A DNA stretch of 64,000 nucleotides, from NCBI RefSeq assembly GCF_000187895.1, contig NZ_DS990119.1:186001-250000 (forward strand), read 5' to 3'. Numbering within the stretch: the first letter of the stretch is position 1; each line of letters starts with the position of its first letter. This document shows positions 18,881 to 28,072 of this stretch, piece by piece. The translations under genes and the position numbers were made by a program. This DNA comes from Phocaeicola plebeius DSM 17135. Its GTDB lineage: Bacteria > Bacteroidota > Bacteroidia > Bacteroidales > Bacteroidaceae. The notes beneath the pieces were generated by a model, which saw only the letters and a list, made by a program, of their open reading frames with translations, ran no database searches and was not told the DNA's origin.

Positions 18881-18888
18881 CAAAGTTA
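18881..18888 (-). promoter_or_regulatory. -7 box of aspS
   Basis: The plus strand reads CAAAGTTA, giving TAACTTTG (TAnnTTTG) on the minus strand. Confidence 0.65.
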
Positions 18889-19007
18889 GCATCTATTTTT
18901 CATTTATGCAATAAAAATCCCCCTTCAAAGGGCGAATAAGAATGAATAAAGAATGCATATTTCGGCAAATTCTTTGAATAAATAAAAGGACTATTCTAAA
19001 AAATATA

Positions 19008-19015
19008 TACTTTTG
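19008..19015 (+). promoter_or_regulatory. -7 box of trxB
   Basis: TACTTTTG matches TAnnTTTG; ATG 19058 is 42 bases downstream. Confidence 0.6.
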
Positions 19016-19057
19016 CTTTACAATTACTCAAATTAAGACAAACATTATTCCAAATTT

Positions 19058-20005
19058 ATGGCAAAAGAACATGTAAAATGCCTGATCATCGGATCAGGTC
19101 CTGCAGGATACACGGCCGCTATCTATACCAGCCGTGCCAATCTTTCTCCCGTGCTTTATGAAGGAATACAACCCGGCGGTCAGCTTACTATTACCACCGA
19201 AGTAGAAAACTTTCCCGGCTATCCGGATGGGGTAACCGGTCCGGTGCTGATGGACGACCTGAAAAGACAGGCTGAACGTTTCGGCGCCGATATTCGCAAC
19301 GGCATTGTGACTAAAGCCGATCTGAGCAAGGCCCCTTATACTTTTGTAGTAGACGATGAAAAGGAAATCACCGCTGATACGGTTATTATCTCTACCGGTG
19401 CTACTGCTAAATATCTGGGACTGGAAGACGAAAAGAAATACGCGGGTATGGGTGTCAGTGCCTGTGCTACTTGCGACGGATTCTTCTACCGCAAGAAAAC
19501 CGTAGCTGTAGTGGGCGGTGGCGATACTGCCTGCGAAGAAGCTGTATACCTGGCAGGACTGGCCAGCAAGGTATACCTTGTGGTACGCAAGCCGTTCCTT
19601 CGTGCTTCTAAAATCATGCAGGAACGTGTACTGAATCATCCGCACATTACCGTATTGTTTGAACACAATGCTGTAGGCTTGTTCGGCGATAACGGTGTGG
19701 AAGGTATGCATGTAGTGAAACGCATGGGTGAAGCCGACGAAGAACGCTACGATGTGGCTATTGACGGATTCTTCCTGGCTATCGGTCACAAGCCGAATTC
19801 CGATATCTTCAAGCCATGGGTGAAAACCGATGAAACCGGTTATATCATCACCGAAGGAAATACTCCGTGTACGGGTATTCCGGGCGTATTTGCTGCAGGC
19901 GATGTAGCTGACCCGCATTACCGTCAGGCTATTACAGCAGCCGGAAGCGGATGTAAGGCAGCCATTGAGGCAGAACGTTATTTGTCTGCTAACGGACTTC
20001 TATAA
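19058..20005 (+). CDS. trxB: Thioredoxin-disulfide reductase
   Basis: NADPH-dependent flavoenzyme reducing thioredoxin. 315 residues, the low-molecular-weight bacterial type. FAD-binding GSGPAGYTAAIYTSRA, redox-active CATCDG, NADPH-binding GGGDTACEEA and the C-terminal FAAGDVADP..RQAITAAGSG are present. It is followed 33 bases later by an M16 protease gene, possibly co-transcribed. Confidence 0.97.
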   Translation: MAKEHVKCLIIGSGPAGYTAAIYTSRANLSPVLYEGIQPGGQLTITTEVENFPGYPDGVTGPVLMDDLKRQAERFGADIRNGIVTKADLSKAPYTFVVDDEKEITADTVIISTGATAKYLGLEDEKKYAGMGVSACATCDGFFYRKKTVAVVGGGDTACEEAVYLAGLASKVYLVVRKPFLRASKIMQERVLNHPHITVLFEHNAVGLFGDNGVEGMHVVKRMGEADEERYDVAIDGFFLAIGHKPNSDIFKPWVKTDETGYIITEGNTPCTGIPGVFAAGDVADPHYRQAITAAGSGCKAAIEAERYLSANGLL

Positions 20006-20038
20006 TTTGAATTACTCACAACCTAAATAAAAATTACG

Positions 20039-22858
20039 ATGAAAGTTTTTAAATTAAAAAGAACTTTTGCGGCGGTAATTTTAGTGGGAGGTGCCATGAC
20101 CGCATTCGCCCAGCAGATGCCGCCCATTCCGACCGATCCCAACGTGCGTATCGGTAAGTTAGAAAACGGATTGACTTACTACATCCGTCACAATGAGTTG
20201 CCCGACAACCAGGCCGACTTCTACATTGCACAGAAAGTGGGTTCTATCCTGGAAGAAGACAACCAGCGTGGTCTGGCACACTTCCTGGAGCACATGTGTT
20301 TCAACGGGACCACTCACTTCCCCGACAACCTGCTTCGTGAATACCTCGAAACCATCGGTGTGAAGTTTGGAGCTAACCTGAACGCTTATACTTCAGTAGA
20401 TGAAACCGTGTACAATATTTCTAACGTACCGGTTATCCGTGACGGAATCGTAGACTCTTGTCTGTTGATTTTGCACGACTGGGCCAACGACCTGACGCTT
20501 GCTCCGAAAGAAATCGACAAGGAGCGTGGAGTTATTCACGAAGAGTGGCGTACACGCACAGGAGCCATGATGCGTATGTATGAAAAGGTATTCCCTGCCA
20601 TGTATAAAGACAGCAAGTATGCCTACCGTCTGCCTATCGGAACAATGGAAGTGGTAGACAACTTTCCCTATCAGGCATTGAGAGACTATTATGAAAAATG
20701 GTACCGTCCAGACCAGCAGGGTATCGTGGTAGTGGGCGACATCAATGTGGACAGCATTGAAGCAAAAATCAAGAAGCTGTTCTCTCCGATTGAAATGCCG
20801 GCCAACGCTGCAGAACGTAAATACTTCCCTGTGCCCGACAATGATGAACCTATCATTACCGTGGCAAAAGACAAGGAACAGCAGGTGCCCATCGTATATC
20901 TGTTCCACAAACACGATGTAGTGCCTAACGACCAGAAGAACAACATGGGTTATTTGGTTATGAACTACATGGTTTCTTCTATCGAAAGCATGCTTAACAG
21001 CCGTTTGAACGAGCTGACCCAGCAGGCTAACCCGCCGTTCATTGAAGCAGGTGTACAGGATGGAGATTACCTGGTAGCTAAGACAAAAGGAGCATTTGCG
21101 GCCTTTGCTGCAGCCAAGGAAGACGGCATCATCCTGACCACAGAAACATTGATGCGCGAAATTGAACGCGTGCGTCAGTTTGGTTTCACAGCCAGCGAAT
21201 ATGCCCGTGCGAAAGCTGATTACCTGCGCGGACTGGAATCTGCTTACAATGAACGTAACAAGCAGCGTAATGCAAGCTATGTAAATGAATACGTTCGTCA
21301 TTTCATTGACAATGAACCGATTCCGGGTATTGAAAATGAGTATGCCATCATGAATCAGATTGTACCGAACATTCCGGTAGAAGCTGTCAATCAGGTAATG
21401 AAGCAGCTCATTACAGAGAAAAACATCGTGTTGAGCGTATTCTGTCCGGAGAAAGACGGTATGAAATACCCGACTGAAGCTGAACTGAAAGCCGTAATCG
21501 ACAAGGTGAAAGCTGAAAAGCTGACAGCTTATGTAGACAAGGTATCCGATGAACCGCTGATGAAGGAAAAACCACAGGCTGGAAAGGTAGTGAAAACAGA
21601 ACAGGGTGTGTTCGGTTCTACTATCCTGACACTGAGCAACGGTGTGCGTGTCATTCTGAAACCGACAGATTTCAAGGCCGACGAAGTACGCATGCAGGCC
21701 TTCAGTCCGGGTGGAACTTCTTTGTTCAACGATAAAGATGTATTGCAGTTCGCTCTGATCAGCCAGATTGCTTCATTGGGTGGACTGGGCAACTTCAATT
21801 CTGTAGACCTGGATAAAGTATTGGCCGGAAAGATGGCATCAGCCAGCGCAATGGTCAACACCTATTCAGAAGGATTGTCAGGAAGCTGCTCTCCGAAAGA
21901 CTTGGAAACCATGCTGCAGCTGACTTACCTGCGCTTCACTGCACCGCGTATGGACCAGGAAGCCTTCACTTCTTTCATCACACGTAACAAGGCTGCTCTG
22001 GCTAATCAGGAAGCTAACCCGATGACTGCATTCAGCGATTCTATCAACGTAGCACTTTACAACCGTCATCCGCGTGCGTTGTCTATGAAAGCCGACATGC
22101 TCGACAAGATTGACTACAACAAAGTAATGGAACTCTACAAGAACCGTTTTGCGGATGCCAGCGACTTTACCTTCATTCTGGTAGGTAACGTAGATGCAAA
22201 AACAGCTACTCCGCTTATCGAGCAGTACCTGGGTGCACTGCCAGCTACCAAGCGAAACGAAAAATTCCGCGATACAGGTATGGCCATCCGCAAAGGACAC
22301 TTCGAAAATAACTTCGTGAAGGAACTGGAAACTCCGAAGGCTACTGTACTGATGGTTTACTCTGGCGATTGCAAATATGATTTGAAGAACAACCTGCAGA
22401 TGAGCATGCTTGGTCAGTTGCTGAACATGGTTTACCTGCGTACCGTACGTGAAGATGCCGGTGGTACATACGGTGTAAGCTGTAACGGAAGTCTGAGCAA
22501 ATATCCGACAGAGAAAGGTGCCTTCCAGGTATACTTCGATACTGACCCGAACCGTCGTGAAGAAATGGTGAAACTGATTAACGAAGGTATTCAGGAATTC
22601 ATCGAAAAAGGTCCGGTTAGCGAAGACCTGAGCAAGGTGAAGGAATACATGCTGAAGACTTACAAGCAGAACCAGAAAGAAAACGGTTACTGGATGAATA
22701 TCCTGAACACGTACTACTGGGAAAATCTGGATATGAATACCGGATACGAAGCCACAGTAAATGCTATCAGCGGTGACGACCTGAAAGCCTTTGCCAAGAC
22801 CTTCTTCGGACAGAAGAACGAAGTGGAAGTCAGCATGAGTTCTCCGGTACAGAAATAA
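20039..22858 (+). CDS. M16 family zinc metallopeptidase (pitrilysin-like)
   Basis: A 939-residue exported double-unit peptidase with a signal peptide ending in FAQ. The first half contains the inverted zinc motif HFLEHMCFNG and, about 75 residues on, the third ligand Glu region (KERGVIHEEW). The second half is the inactive partner with an R/Y-type clamp (YGVSCNGSLSKYP). Such enzymes degrade peptides in a closed chamber in the periplasm. Family is clear; substrates unknown. Confidence 0.93.
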   Translation: MKVFKLKRTFAAVILVGGAMTAFAQQMPPIPTDPNVRIGKLENGLTYYIRHNELPDNQADFYIAQKVGSILEEDNQRGLAHFLEHMCFNGTTHFPDNLLREYLETIGVKFGANLNAYTSVDETVYNISNVPVIRDGIVDSCLLILHDWANDLTLAPKEIDKERGVIHEEWRTRTGAMMRMYEKVFPAMYKDSKYAYRLPIGTMEVVDNFPYQALRDYYEKWYRPDQQGIVVVGDINVDSIEAKIKKLFSPIEMPANAAERKYFPVPDNDEPIITVAKDKEQQVPIVYLFHKHDVVPNDQKNNMGYLVMNYMVSSIESMLNSRLNELTQQANPPFIEAGVQDGDYLVAKTKGAFAAFAAAKEDGIILTTETLMREIERVRQFGFTASEYARAKADYLRGLESAYNERNKQRNASYVNEYVRHFIDNEPIPGIENEYAIMNQIVPNIPVEAVNQVMKQLITEKNIVLSVFCPEKDGMKYPTEAELKAVIDKVKAEKLTAYVDKVSDEPLMKEKPQAGKVVKTEQGVFGSTILTLSNGVRVILKPTDFKADEVRMQAFSPGGTSLFNDKDVLQFALISQIASLGGLGNFNSVDLDKVLAGKMASASAMVNTYSEGLSGSCSPKDLETMLQLTYLRFTAPRMDQEAFTSFITRNKAALANQEANPMTAFSDSINVALYNRHPRALSMKADMLDKIDYNKVMELYKNRFADASDFTFILVGNVDAKTATPLIEQYLGALPATKRNEKFRDTGMAIRKGHFENNFVKELETPKATVLMVYSGDCKYDLKNNLQMSMLGQLLNMVYLRTVREDAGGTYGVSCNGSLSKYPTEKGAFQVYFDTDPNRREEMVKLINEGIQEFIEKGPVSEDLSKVKEYMLKTYKQNQKENGYWMNILNTYYWENLDMNTGYEATVNAISGDDLKAFAKTFFGQKNEVEVSMSSPVQK

Positions 22859-22882
22859 TGAAACCGTGAAATTACTCCGATT

Positions 22883-24370
22883 ATGTTATTGACCGAAATA
22901 CGGAGGAATCAAAAACTTGCCGCAAAGCGGAACCCGATGTACGACAGGAACCGCTTTGCCAAGTTTCTGATTTATCTGTTTACTGCATTTTGGGCAGCGT
23001 ACCTCATTCTGATTGGGGTTACGCTGCCCATTGCTTTTGAAGAAGGATTCCCCACAATGGAACCCTACGATATGCTCAATGCCTGTCTGCCAGGCTTCCT
23101 GTTCATTGATTTCCTGCTGCGCTTTCTTTTTCCTACTCCTGTGCAGCAAATCAAACCCTACCTGCTGCTGCCGATTAAAAAGCAACAGCTCATCAATGTC
23201 CTGCTCGTACAGGTGGGACTGAAAGCATTCAATCTCTTCTGGCTCTTTTTCTTCGTCCCCTTTGCCGCCATGACCGTGGTACGTTTCTATGGTGTAACCG
23301 GTGTGGTGTGTTATGCACTCGGAATCTGGCTTCTGATGGTAGCCAACGCCTATTGGAGTGTACTGGTGCGCACATTGCAGCGTCGCCACATAGTCTGGGT
23401 ACTGCTTCCCGTGGGATGCTATGTCCTGCTGGCAGTGGGAGGATTTTTCTATTCATACGTCAGCGATTTCTCCATGGCGTTAGGTGAGGCTCTCATTCAG
23501 GGGCGAATATTGGCCTATCTGGGAATACTGGTCGTCATAGCCCTGCTGGCTTTTTTGAACAGCCGTGTACAGATGGCTTGCATTTACAGTGAACTGAACC
23601 GCCGGGAAAAAATGCCGCAGGTAAAACATGCCGGACGCTACCGTTTCCTGAACCACTTCGGACTGACAGGCGAATACATGAAACTGGAACTGAAGATGAT
23701 ATTCCGCAACAAGGCTCCCAAAAAGAACTTCCAGATGATGACCGTGATCATCGTATCGTTTGCACTGAGTCTGCTGGGGTTCAGCCATGCCGGTGAGGAA
23801 GAATTTTTCAGTCTTCATCTGTATGTGGTGTATTGCTTCACGGGATACGCCATCAGCATCTTGTCGCGCATCATGGCCTATGAAGGTAATTACCTCGACG
23901 GATTGCTTATGCACCGTGGTTCCCTGCTCTATCTGTTCCGGGGCAAATACTATGTGTATTGCCTGCTGCTGGTCATTCCACTAATGTGCATGCTGCCTGC
24001 CCTTATTTTGGGAAGTATCTCCGTCCTGCTGGTCTTCAGCCAGCTGGTCTACACGGCCGGCGTTACTTTTCCAGTGATTATGCTGTTGGCCCTTATGAAC
24101 CGAAAGACCGCCCCGCTGGACGCTTCCCTCATGGGAAAAGGCCAGTGGAACTCTCCCTATCAGGCCTTGAGCGTAGCTTTTGCCTTTTTTGCGCCGATAG
24201 CCATCTGTCGCATATTGTTCATTTGGATGGAGCCTTCCACAGCCTATCTGGTTTGTACCCTGCTGGGTGTGCCGGGCATCGTGCTTCATCCCCTTTGGTG
24301 CAAGCTGCTCTACCGGAAAGTATTTCAGAAACGGCATTCGCTCATGGAAGACCTTCGCGAAACGAGGTGA
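22883..24370 (+). CDS. DUF5687-type ABC transporter permease
   Basis: A 495-residue polytopic membrane protein with about a dozen hydrophobic segments, directly followed by an ABC ATPase gene. The N-terminus (LTEIRRNQKLAAKRNPMYDRN.F) and the middle FRNKAPKKNFQMM resemble the DUF5687 family of Bacteroidetes exporters. It begins 24 bases after the M16 protease stop. Likely the membrane half of a two-gene exporter; the cargo is not evident. Confidence 0.75.
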   Translation: MLLTEIRRNQKLAAKRNPMYDRNRFAKFLIYLFTAFWAAYLILIGVTLPIAFEEGFPTMEPYDMLNACLPGFLFIDFLLRFLFPTPVQQIKPYLLLPIKKQQLINVLLVQVGLKAFNLFWLFFFVPFAAMTVVRFYGVTGVVCYALGIWLLMVANAYWSVLVRTLQRRHIVWVLLPVGCYVLLAVGGFFYSYVSDFSMALGEALIQGRILAYLGILVVIALLAFLNSRVQMACIYSELNRREKMPQVKHAGRYRFLNHFGLTGEYMKLELKMIFRNKAPKKNFQMMTVIIVSFALSLLGFSHAGEEEFFSLHLYVVYCFTGYAISILSRIMAYEGNYLDGLLMHRGSLLYLFRGKYYVYCLLLVIPLMCMLPALILGSISVLLVFSQLVYTAGVTFPVIMLLALMNRKTAPLDASLMGKGQWNSPYQALSVAFAFFAPIAICRILFIWMEPSTAYLVCTLLGVPGIVLHPLWCKLLYRKVFQKRHSLMEDLRETR

Positions 24371-24401
24371 TTTTTTATCTGTAACCAATCAATGAATTTT
24401 T

Positions 24402-25109
24402 ATGGAAATCAAGATACATAACCTGAAAAAGACCTATGGCAGCAAGACGGCTGTCGATATTCCCGACTACACCCTACAGGGGCCTGAAATCCTGGGGTTG
24501 ATGGGCAATAACGGGGCTGGGAAAACCACTCTGTTCCGCCTGATGCTCGACCTGTTGAAAGCCGACAGCGGAAATGTATGCCTAGACGGAACCGACGTGT
24601 CACAAAGTGAAGACTGGAAGTCGCATGTGGGAGCCTATATGGACGAGAGTTTTCTGATAGCTTACCTTACCCCCGAAGAATATTTCCACTTCTGCGGACG
24701 CATATACGGATTCGATGCAGCCACCCTTCATGAACGGATTTATCGCTATGAACGTTTTCTGGGCGATGAAATCCTGAAAGAAAAGAAATACATCCGCAAC
24801 CTTTCGGCCGGAAACAAGCAGAAGACGGGTATTGTTACCGCCCTGCTGCACAATCCGGAACTCGTCATTCTGGACGAACCGTTCAACTTCCTCGACCCTA
24901 CTTCACAATCGTTGCTCAAGCATCTCCTCAAGCACTATTGTGAAGAACAAAAGGCCACTATTCTTGTGTCCAGTCACAACTTGAGCCACACCGTCGACCT
25001 CAGTACCCGTATCGTACTGCTAGAACAGGGGCATCTGCTCCGCGACCTTGACAATACCGACGGGGCCGCCGGAGTAGAGTTGGAAAACTATTTCGAGGTA
25101 AAAGAATAA
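24402..25109 (+). CDS. ABC transporter ATP-binding protein
   Basis: A 235-residue ATPase subunit. Walker A GNNGAGKTT (36-44), signature LSAGNKQK, Walker B LVILDEPFNFLDP and the switch His in VSSHNLSHT are present. The signature is LSAGN and not LSGGQ, common in two-component export ATPases of Bacteroidetes. It follows the DUF5687 permease gene by 31 bases and pairs with it. Confidence 0.92.
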   Translation: MEIKIHNLKKTYGSKTAVDIPDYTLQGPEILGLMGNNGAGKTTLFRLMLDLLKADSGNVCLDGTDVSQSEDWKSHVGAYMDESFLIAYLTPEEYFHFCGRIYGFDAATLHERIYRYERFLGDEILKEKKYIRNLSAGNKQKTGIVTALLHNPELVILDEPFNFLDPTSQSLLKHLLKHYCEEQKATILVSSHNLSHTVDLSTRIVLLEQGHLLRDLDNTDGAAGVELENYFEVKE

Positions 25110-25175
25110 AATAAAAGAATCTTCAACAGGTTCTAAAATACCCTAAGTACCTATCCATGTAACGAGGATATTATG

Positions 25176-25183
25176 TACATTTG
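25176..25183 (+). promoter_or_regulatory. -7 box of the NlpC/P60 gene
   Basis: TACATTTG, 16 bases before ATG 25200. This supports the 25200 start over an in-frame ATG at 25173, which lies upstream of the box. Confidence 0.65.
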
Positions 25184-25199
25184 TTCAAAACAAACAACT

Positions 25200-25733
25200 A
25201 TGTACAGATACCGCTTCACTCGTTTTTCAGTGTGCATGCTGTTCGCGGTGTGCACACTTTTGTTATCCTCGTGTGGCACACGTGCTCCGCGCGTGGACTA
25301 CCGTGAACTGGCGCGTGCAGCTGTGCGACTGGAAATGGACATCGATGCCGACGACAATCATCGTCTCTACGTGGAAGTGGCCGACTGGATTGGCGTGCCC
25401 TACCGCCACGGAGGAACTACTCACCGGGGAACGGACTGTTCAGGCTTCACGTCTGCTGTCTATAAAAAAGTGTACCACAAGAAACTGCAACGCAATTCCG
25501 ACGCCCAGCGTACGGAAGACTGCCGAAAAATATCCAAGCGCCAGCTAAAGGAAGGCGACTTGGTGTTCTTTCATAACGGACGGCGTAAACGCGTCGCCAA
25601 TCACGTAGGCATTTATCTGAAAGACGGAAAATTCGTGCATGCCAGCACCAGTTCCGGCGTCATTGTCAGCCGGCTGGAAGAGCCTTACTATCGCAAGTGC
25701 TGGATGCAGGGAGGACGAGTAAAAGGACTATAA
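25200..25733 (+). CDS. NlpC/P60 (C40) family lipoprotein peptidase
   Basis: A 177-residue lipoprotein: signal segment to LLLSSC (C25), then an NlpC/P60 domain with the catalytic Cys in GTDCSGF, the His in VANHVGIYL and the third polar residue near FVHASTSSG. These enzymes cleave bonds in the peptidoglycan peptide stem; as a lipoprotein this one acts in the periplasm. It precedes by 13 bases an uncharacterised exported protein that may share its transcript. Confidence 0.92.
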   Translation: MYRYRFTRFSVCMLFAVCTLLLSSCGTRAPRVDYRELARAAVRLEMDIDADDNHRLYVEVADWIGVPYRHGGTTHRGTDCSGFTSAVYKKVYHKKLQRNSDAQRTEDCRKISKRQLKEGDLVFFHNGRRKRVANHVGIYLKDGKFVHASTSSGVIVSRLEEPYYRKCWMQGGRVKGL

Positions 25734-25746
25734 ACACGCGCACGGC

Positions 25747-26712
25747 ATGAACTACTCTTTACATTTAACATCCCGGCTGACTCTGATGCTATGTACAGTC
25801 GGTATCCTGCCCGCCATGAGCCAGCAGCAGGAAAAGGAACTGCAACTCAACATGGATGCAGTGAAAATGATTCAATTCGATTTCAATTCCCTGCCCAAGC
25901 AGGAAAACCAACCGCTGGAAGCCCCGCTGAACAAAAAATGGATGGACTTCAAGGTGGACCTGAAAGTGCCCCGCAGCCTGATTGATACCACCAAAGTATG
26001 GAAACCGGAAAGTTATGTCCGCATGGAACCTTACACCATTTGGACCCGTTTCGGAGAAGACCCGGTGTATGATGTACTGATGGCCGGACGGCCCAAGCAA
26101 TGGGAAATCTCCTGGACACTCAATCCCAATCGCATATATGCAGACGAAGAATACGGACGCAGTATCAAGCCTTCTACCGGACGAATGTATGAAAGTGTGG
26201 GAGGCTCTGCAGGTGTAGGCATCGGTATCGGCGGACTCGATTTCATGGGTTTTATCTATGACAACATGACCCGTCGCGGGCGCATGCTGGCACACAACCG
26301 CAAGCATGCCAATGCCTGGAAAACCTATGCTGACTATCAGCCCACGGCAGCTGACAGCATGAAAGTGCCCAACTTCTACCGTCAGCTCCGTAAACAGCAA
26401 GCAGCCGACAGCACGCAGACATTGCTCACCTTTCAGCCGGCTTTTTCGGAAGCCCCTCTCCTGCCCATTTACGCCGTGCCTGATTCCGTAAAGAAACAAG
26501 CGGAGCCCCAGCCCGATACTGTAAAAGTGGAGAAAAAGAAAAACCCGCAACCAGCGCAGGCGGAGGATGCGGGAAACTTGTATGAATACATTCGCCAGAA
26601 AGCAGCCGAGGACTCCATCCGGCGAAAAGAATTCTTCCGAAAAGATAAAGTCAGAAACAACCAGTATGACGTGCAGCGTGAAATCCAGCGCCTACGCGAA
26701 CAGCAGAACTGA
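25747..26712 (+). CDS. Uncharacterised exported Bacteroidales protein
   Basis: A 321-residue protein with a signal peptide ending AMSQ (about 25). The central part has a W-rich segment (KKWMDFKVDL, WTRFGEDPVYD) and a glycine-rich GGSAGVGIGIGGLDFMGF near 160-175. The C-terminal third is low complexity, charged and Pro/Gln-rich, ending in a coiled-coil-like basic helix (QREIQRLREQQN). I do not recognise a named domain with certainty; DUF4858-type proteins of Bacteroides look broadly similar. Lies just after the NlpC/P60 lipoprotein gene, so a cell-envelope role is plausible. It is convergent with a DMT family gene 13 bases away. Confidence 0.7.
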   Translation: MNYSLHLTSRLTLMLCTVGILPAMSQQQEKELQLNMDAVKMIQFDFNSLPKQENQPLEAPLNKKWMDFKVDLKVPRSLIDTTKVWKPESYVRMEPYTIWTRFGEDPVYDVLMAGRPKQWEISWTLNPNRIYADEEYGRSIKPSTGRMYESVGGSAGVGIGIGGLDFMGFIYDNMTRRGRMLAHNRKHANAWKTYADYQPTAADSMKVPNFYRQLRKQQAADSTQTLLTFQPAFSEAPLLPIYAVPDSVKKQAEPQPDTVKVEKKKNPQPAQAEDAGNLYEYIRQKAAEDSIRRKEFFRKDKVRNNQYDVQREIQRLREQQN

Positions 26713-26725
26713 CAAGCGTCTTATC

Positions 26726-27100
26726 TCACTTCTTGAATACGAAATACACAGCCAGTATCAGGCAGAAAAATGCAGCCAGATGGTTCCATTTCAGCTCCAT
26801 CTTGAACGCAATCATGGAGAAAATGGTAAACACGGCCAGCGTAATCACCTCCTGAATCACTTTCAGCTGCATGATGTCAAACGGTCCCCCACTGTCTCTG
26901 AACCCCAGACGGTTGGCCGGAACCTGCAGACAGTATTCAAAAAAAGCAATGGCCCAGCTGAACGCAATCACCCCAATCAGCGGCAGTGAAGCAAACCAGC
27001 TGAACTCTTCACGCATCTTCAAATGGCCATACCAGGCAAACGTCATGAAGATGTTCGAGAAAATCAGTAAAACAATCGAATAAATACCTTGTGATAGCAT
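26726..27100 (-). CDS. DMT family (DUF486) small membrane protein
   Basis: A 124-residue protein with four transmembrane segments. The pattern TFAWYGHLK, SWAIAFFEYCLQVPANR.G and QLK..QEVI.L.VF is the DUF486 signature within the drug/metabolite transporter superfamily. Transported substrate unknown. A TATCTTTG promoter word lies 28 bases upstream (27129-27136, minus strand), so it is transcribed separately from aqpZ. Confidence 0.88.
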   Translation of the reverse strand: MLSQGIYSIVLLIFSNIFMTFAWYGHLKMREEFSWFASLPLIGVIAFSWAIAFFEYCLQVPANRLGFRDSGGPFDIMQLKVIQEVITLAVFTIFSMIAFKMELKWNHLAAFFCLILAVYFVFKK

Positions 27101-27128
27101 ATCTTTTTCCTTATTTAAAAATCGGCTG

Positions 27129-27136
27129 CAAAGATA
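27129..27136 (-). promoter_or_regulatory. -7 box of the DMT family gene
   Basis: The plus strand reads CAAAGATA; the minus strand is TATCTTTG. Confidence 0.6.
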
Positions 27137-27178
27137 CGTTTTTTAAATGAAAAAGACATGCTATCCTTGCGTCTTTAC

Positions 27179-27856
27179 TCATTCAGTACGAAGGAATTTC
27201 CACACCAGTGCACTGAAAGCCGCTCCCACGAAAGGTGCCACGATAAATAGCCAAAGTTGTTCGATGGCTTGCCCGCCTTCCATCAGAGCCGGTCCGATGC
27301 TTCGTGCCGGGTTCACGGACGTGCCCGTAATCGGTATACACACGATGTGAATCAGTATCAGCGTAAGTCCGATGGCCAGTCCGGCCAGATTGCCAGCCCC
27401 TTTCTTTTCGTCCGTGGCAGCCAGCGCCACCAGCACAAAGATAAAGGTAAACACGGCTTCGGCCAGGAACGCCTGCCCCATAGCATCAGATGCAAAGCTG
27501 TTGGAGCCTGTAGCCGTCGGTCCTCCATGTGCACCGGTCGATACCAGCAGCGTGAGAATCAGTGAACCGATAATGGCGCCCACAACCTGAAACAGCATGT
27601 ACATCAACGCCCGTTTCGTTTTCATGCCTCCCGACAGCCATACACCCAGTGTAATGGCCGGATTGATGTGGCAGCCGGAAATGTTTCCTATGGTATATGC
27701 CATGGCGATGACAGAAAGACCGAATGCCATGGCCACTCCGATGGTTCCTACACCGGCACCCACTGTGTCGGCCACTCCTCCTGCAAATACGGCGCTACCG
27801 CAGCCTAGCAGTACAAGAACCATAGTTCCGATTAGTTCAGCTACATACTTTTTCAT
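27179..27856 (-). CDS. aqpZ: Aquaporin Z
   Basis: Water channel of the MIP family, 225 residues, six transmembrane segments. Both pore motifs are intact (HINPAITLG and SVNPARSIGP), and the selectivity-filter context (His in the second half, Arg after the second NPA) matches water-selective aquaporins. ATG 27856 gives the conserved start MKKYVAELIGT; the ATG six bases upstream is an alternative. An unusual 22-bp palindromic repeat array lies upstream. Confidence 0.96.
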   Translation of the reverse strand: MKKYVAELIGTMVLVLLGCGSAVFAGGVADTVGAGVGTIGVAMAFGLSVIAMAYTIGNISGCHINPAITLGVWLSGGMKTKRALMYMLFQVVGAIIGSLILTLLVSTGAHGGPTATGSNSFASDAMGQAFLAEAVFTFIFVLVALAATDEKKGAGNLAGLAIGLTLILIHIVCIPITGTSVNPARSIGPALMEGGQAIEQLWLFIVAPFVGAAFSALVWKFLRTE

Positions 27857-27978
27857 AGGCATTACATTTAAAGTTCACGATGCCCTAATTTAGTATTTTT
27901 GCTGGAGAAAAGCAAGATTGCTAATGATTTATTAACTTAAAAATCAGACAGAAAGGAGTGTGCTGGAAAACTCAAGTA

Positions 27979-28072
27979 CGTTTCAGGGAAAACGTAAGGC
28001 CGTTTGAGTCCAAACGTACTTGCGTTTGAAGTAAAACTCTTTGACGTTTTGAGTCAAACGCACTTACGTTTT
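27979..28072. repeat. Tandem 22-bp palindromic repeat array
   Basis: CGTTT occurs at 27979, 28001, 28023, 28045 and 28067, exactly 22 bases apart. Within each unit CGTTT is followed after a 4-6 base centre (GAGTC-like) by AAACG or AAAAC, so each unit is itself palindromic, as in CGTTTGAGTCCAAACG (28001-28016). A degenerate unit with GGAAAACT can be seen one period earlier (27957). The array fills the gap between divergent aqpZ and the 3' end of thiN and ends at the thiN stop codon. A TATTTTTG word on the plus strand (27894-27901) could transcribe it. Confidence 0.85.

Noticed and set aside
27979..28072. CRISPR array
   Set aside because: The period is 22 bases in total with no room for variable spacers, units are degenerate, and no cas genes are nearby.
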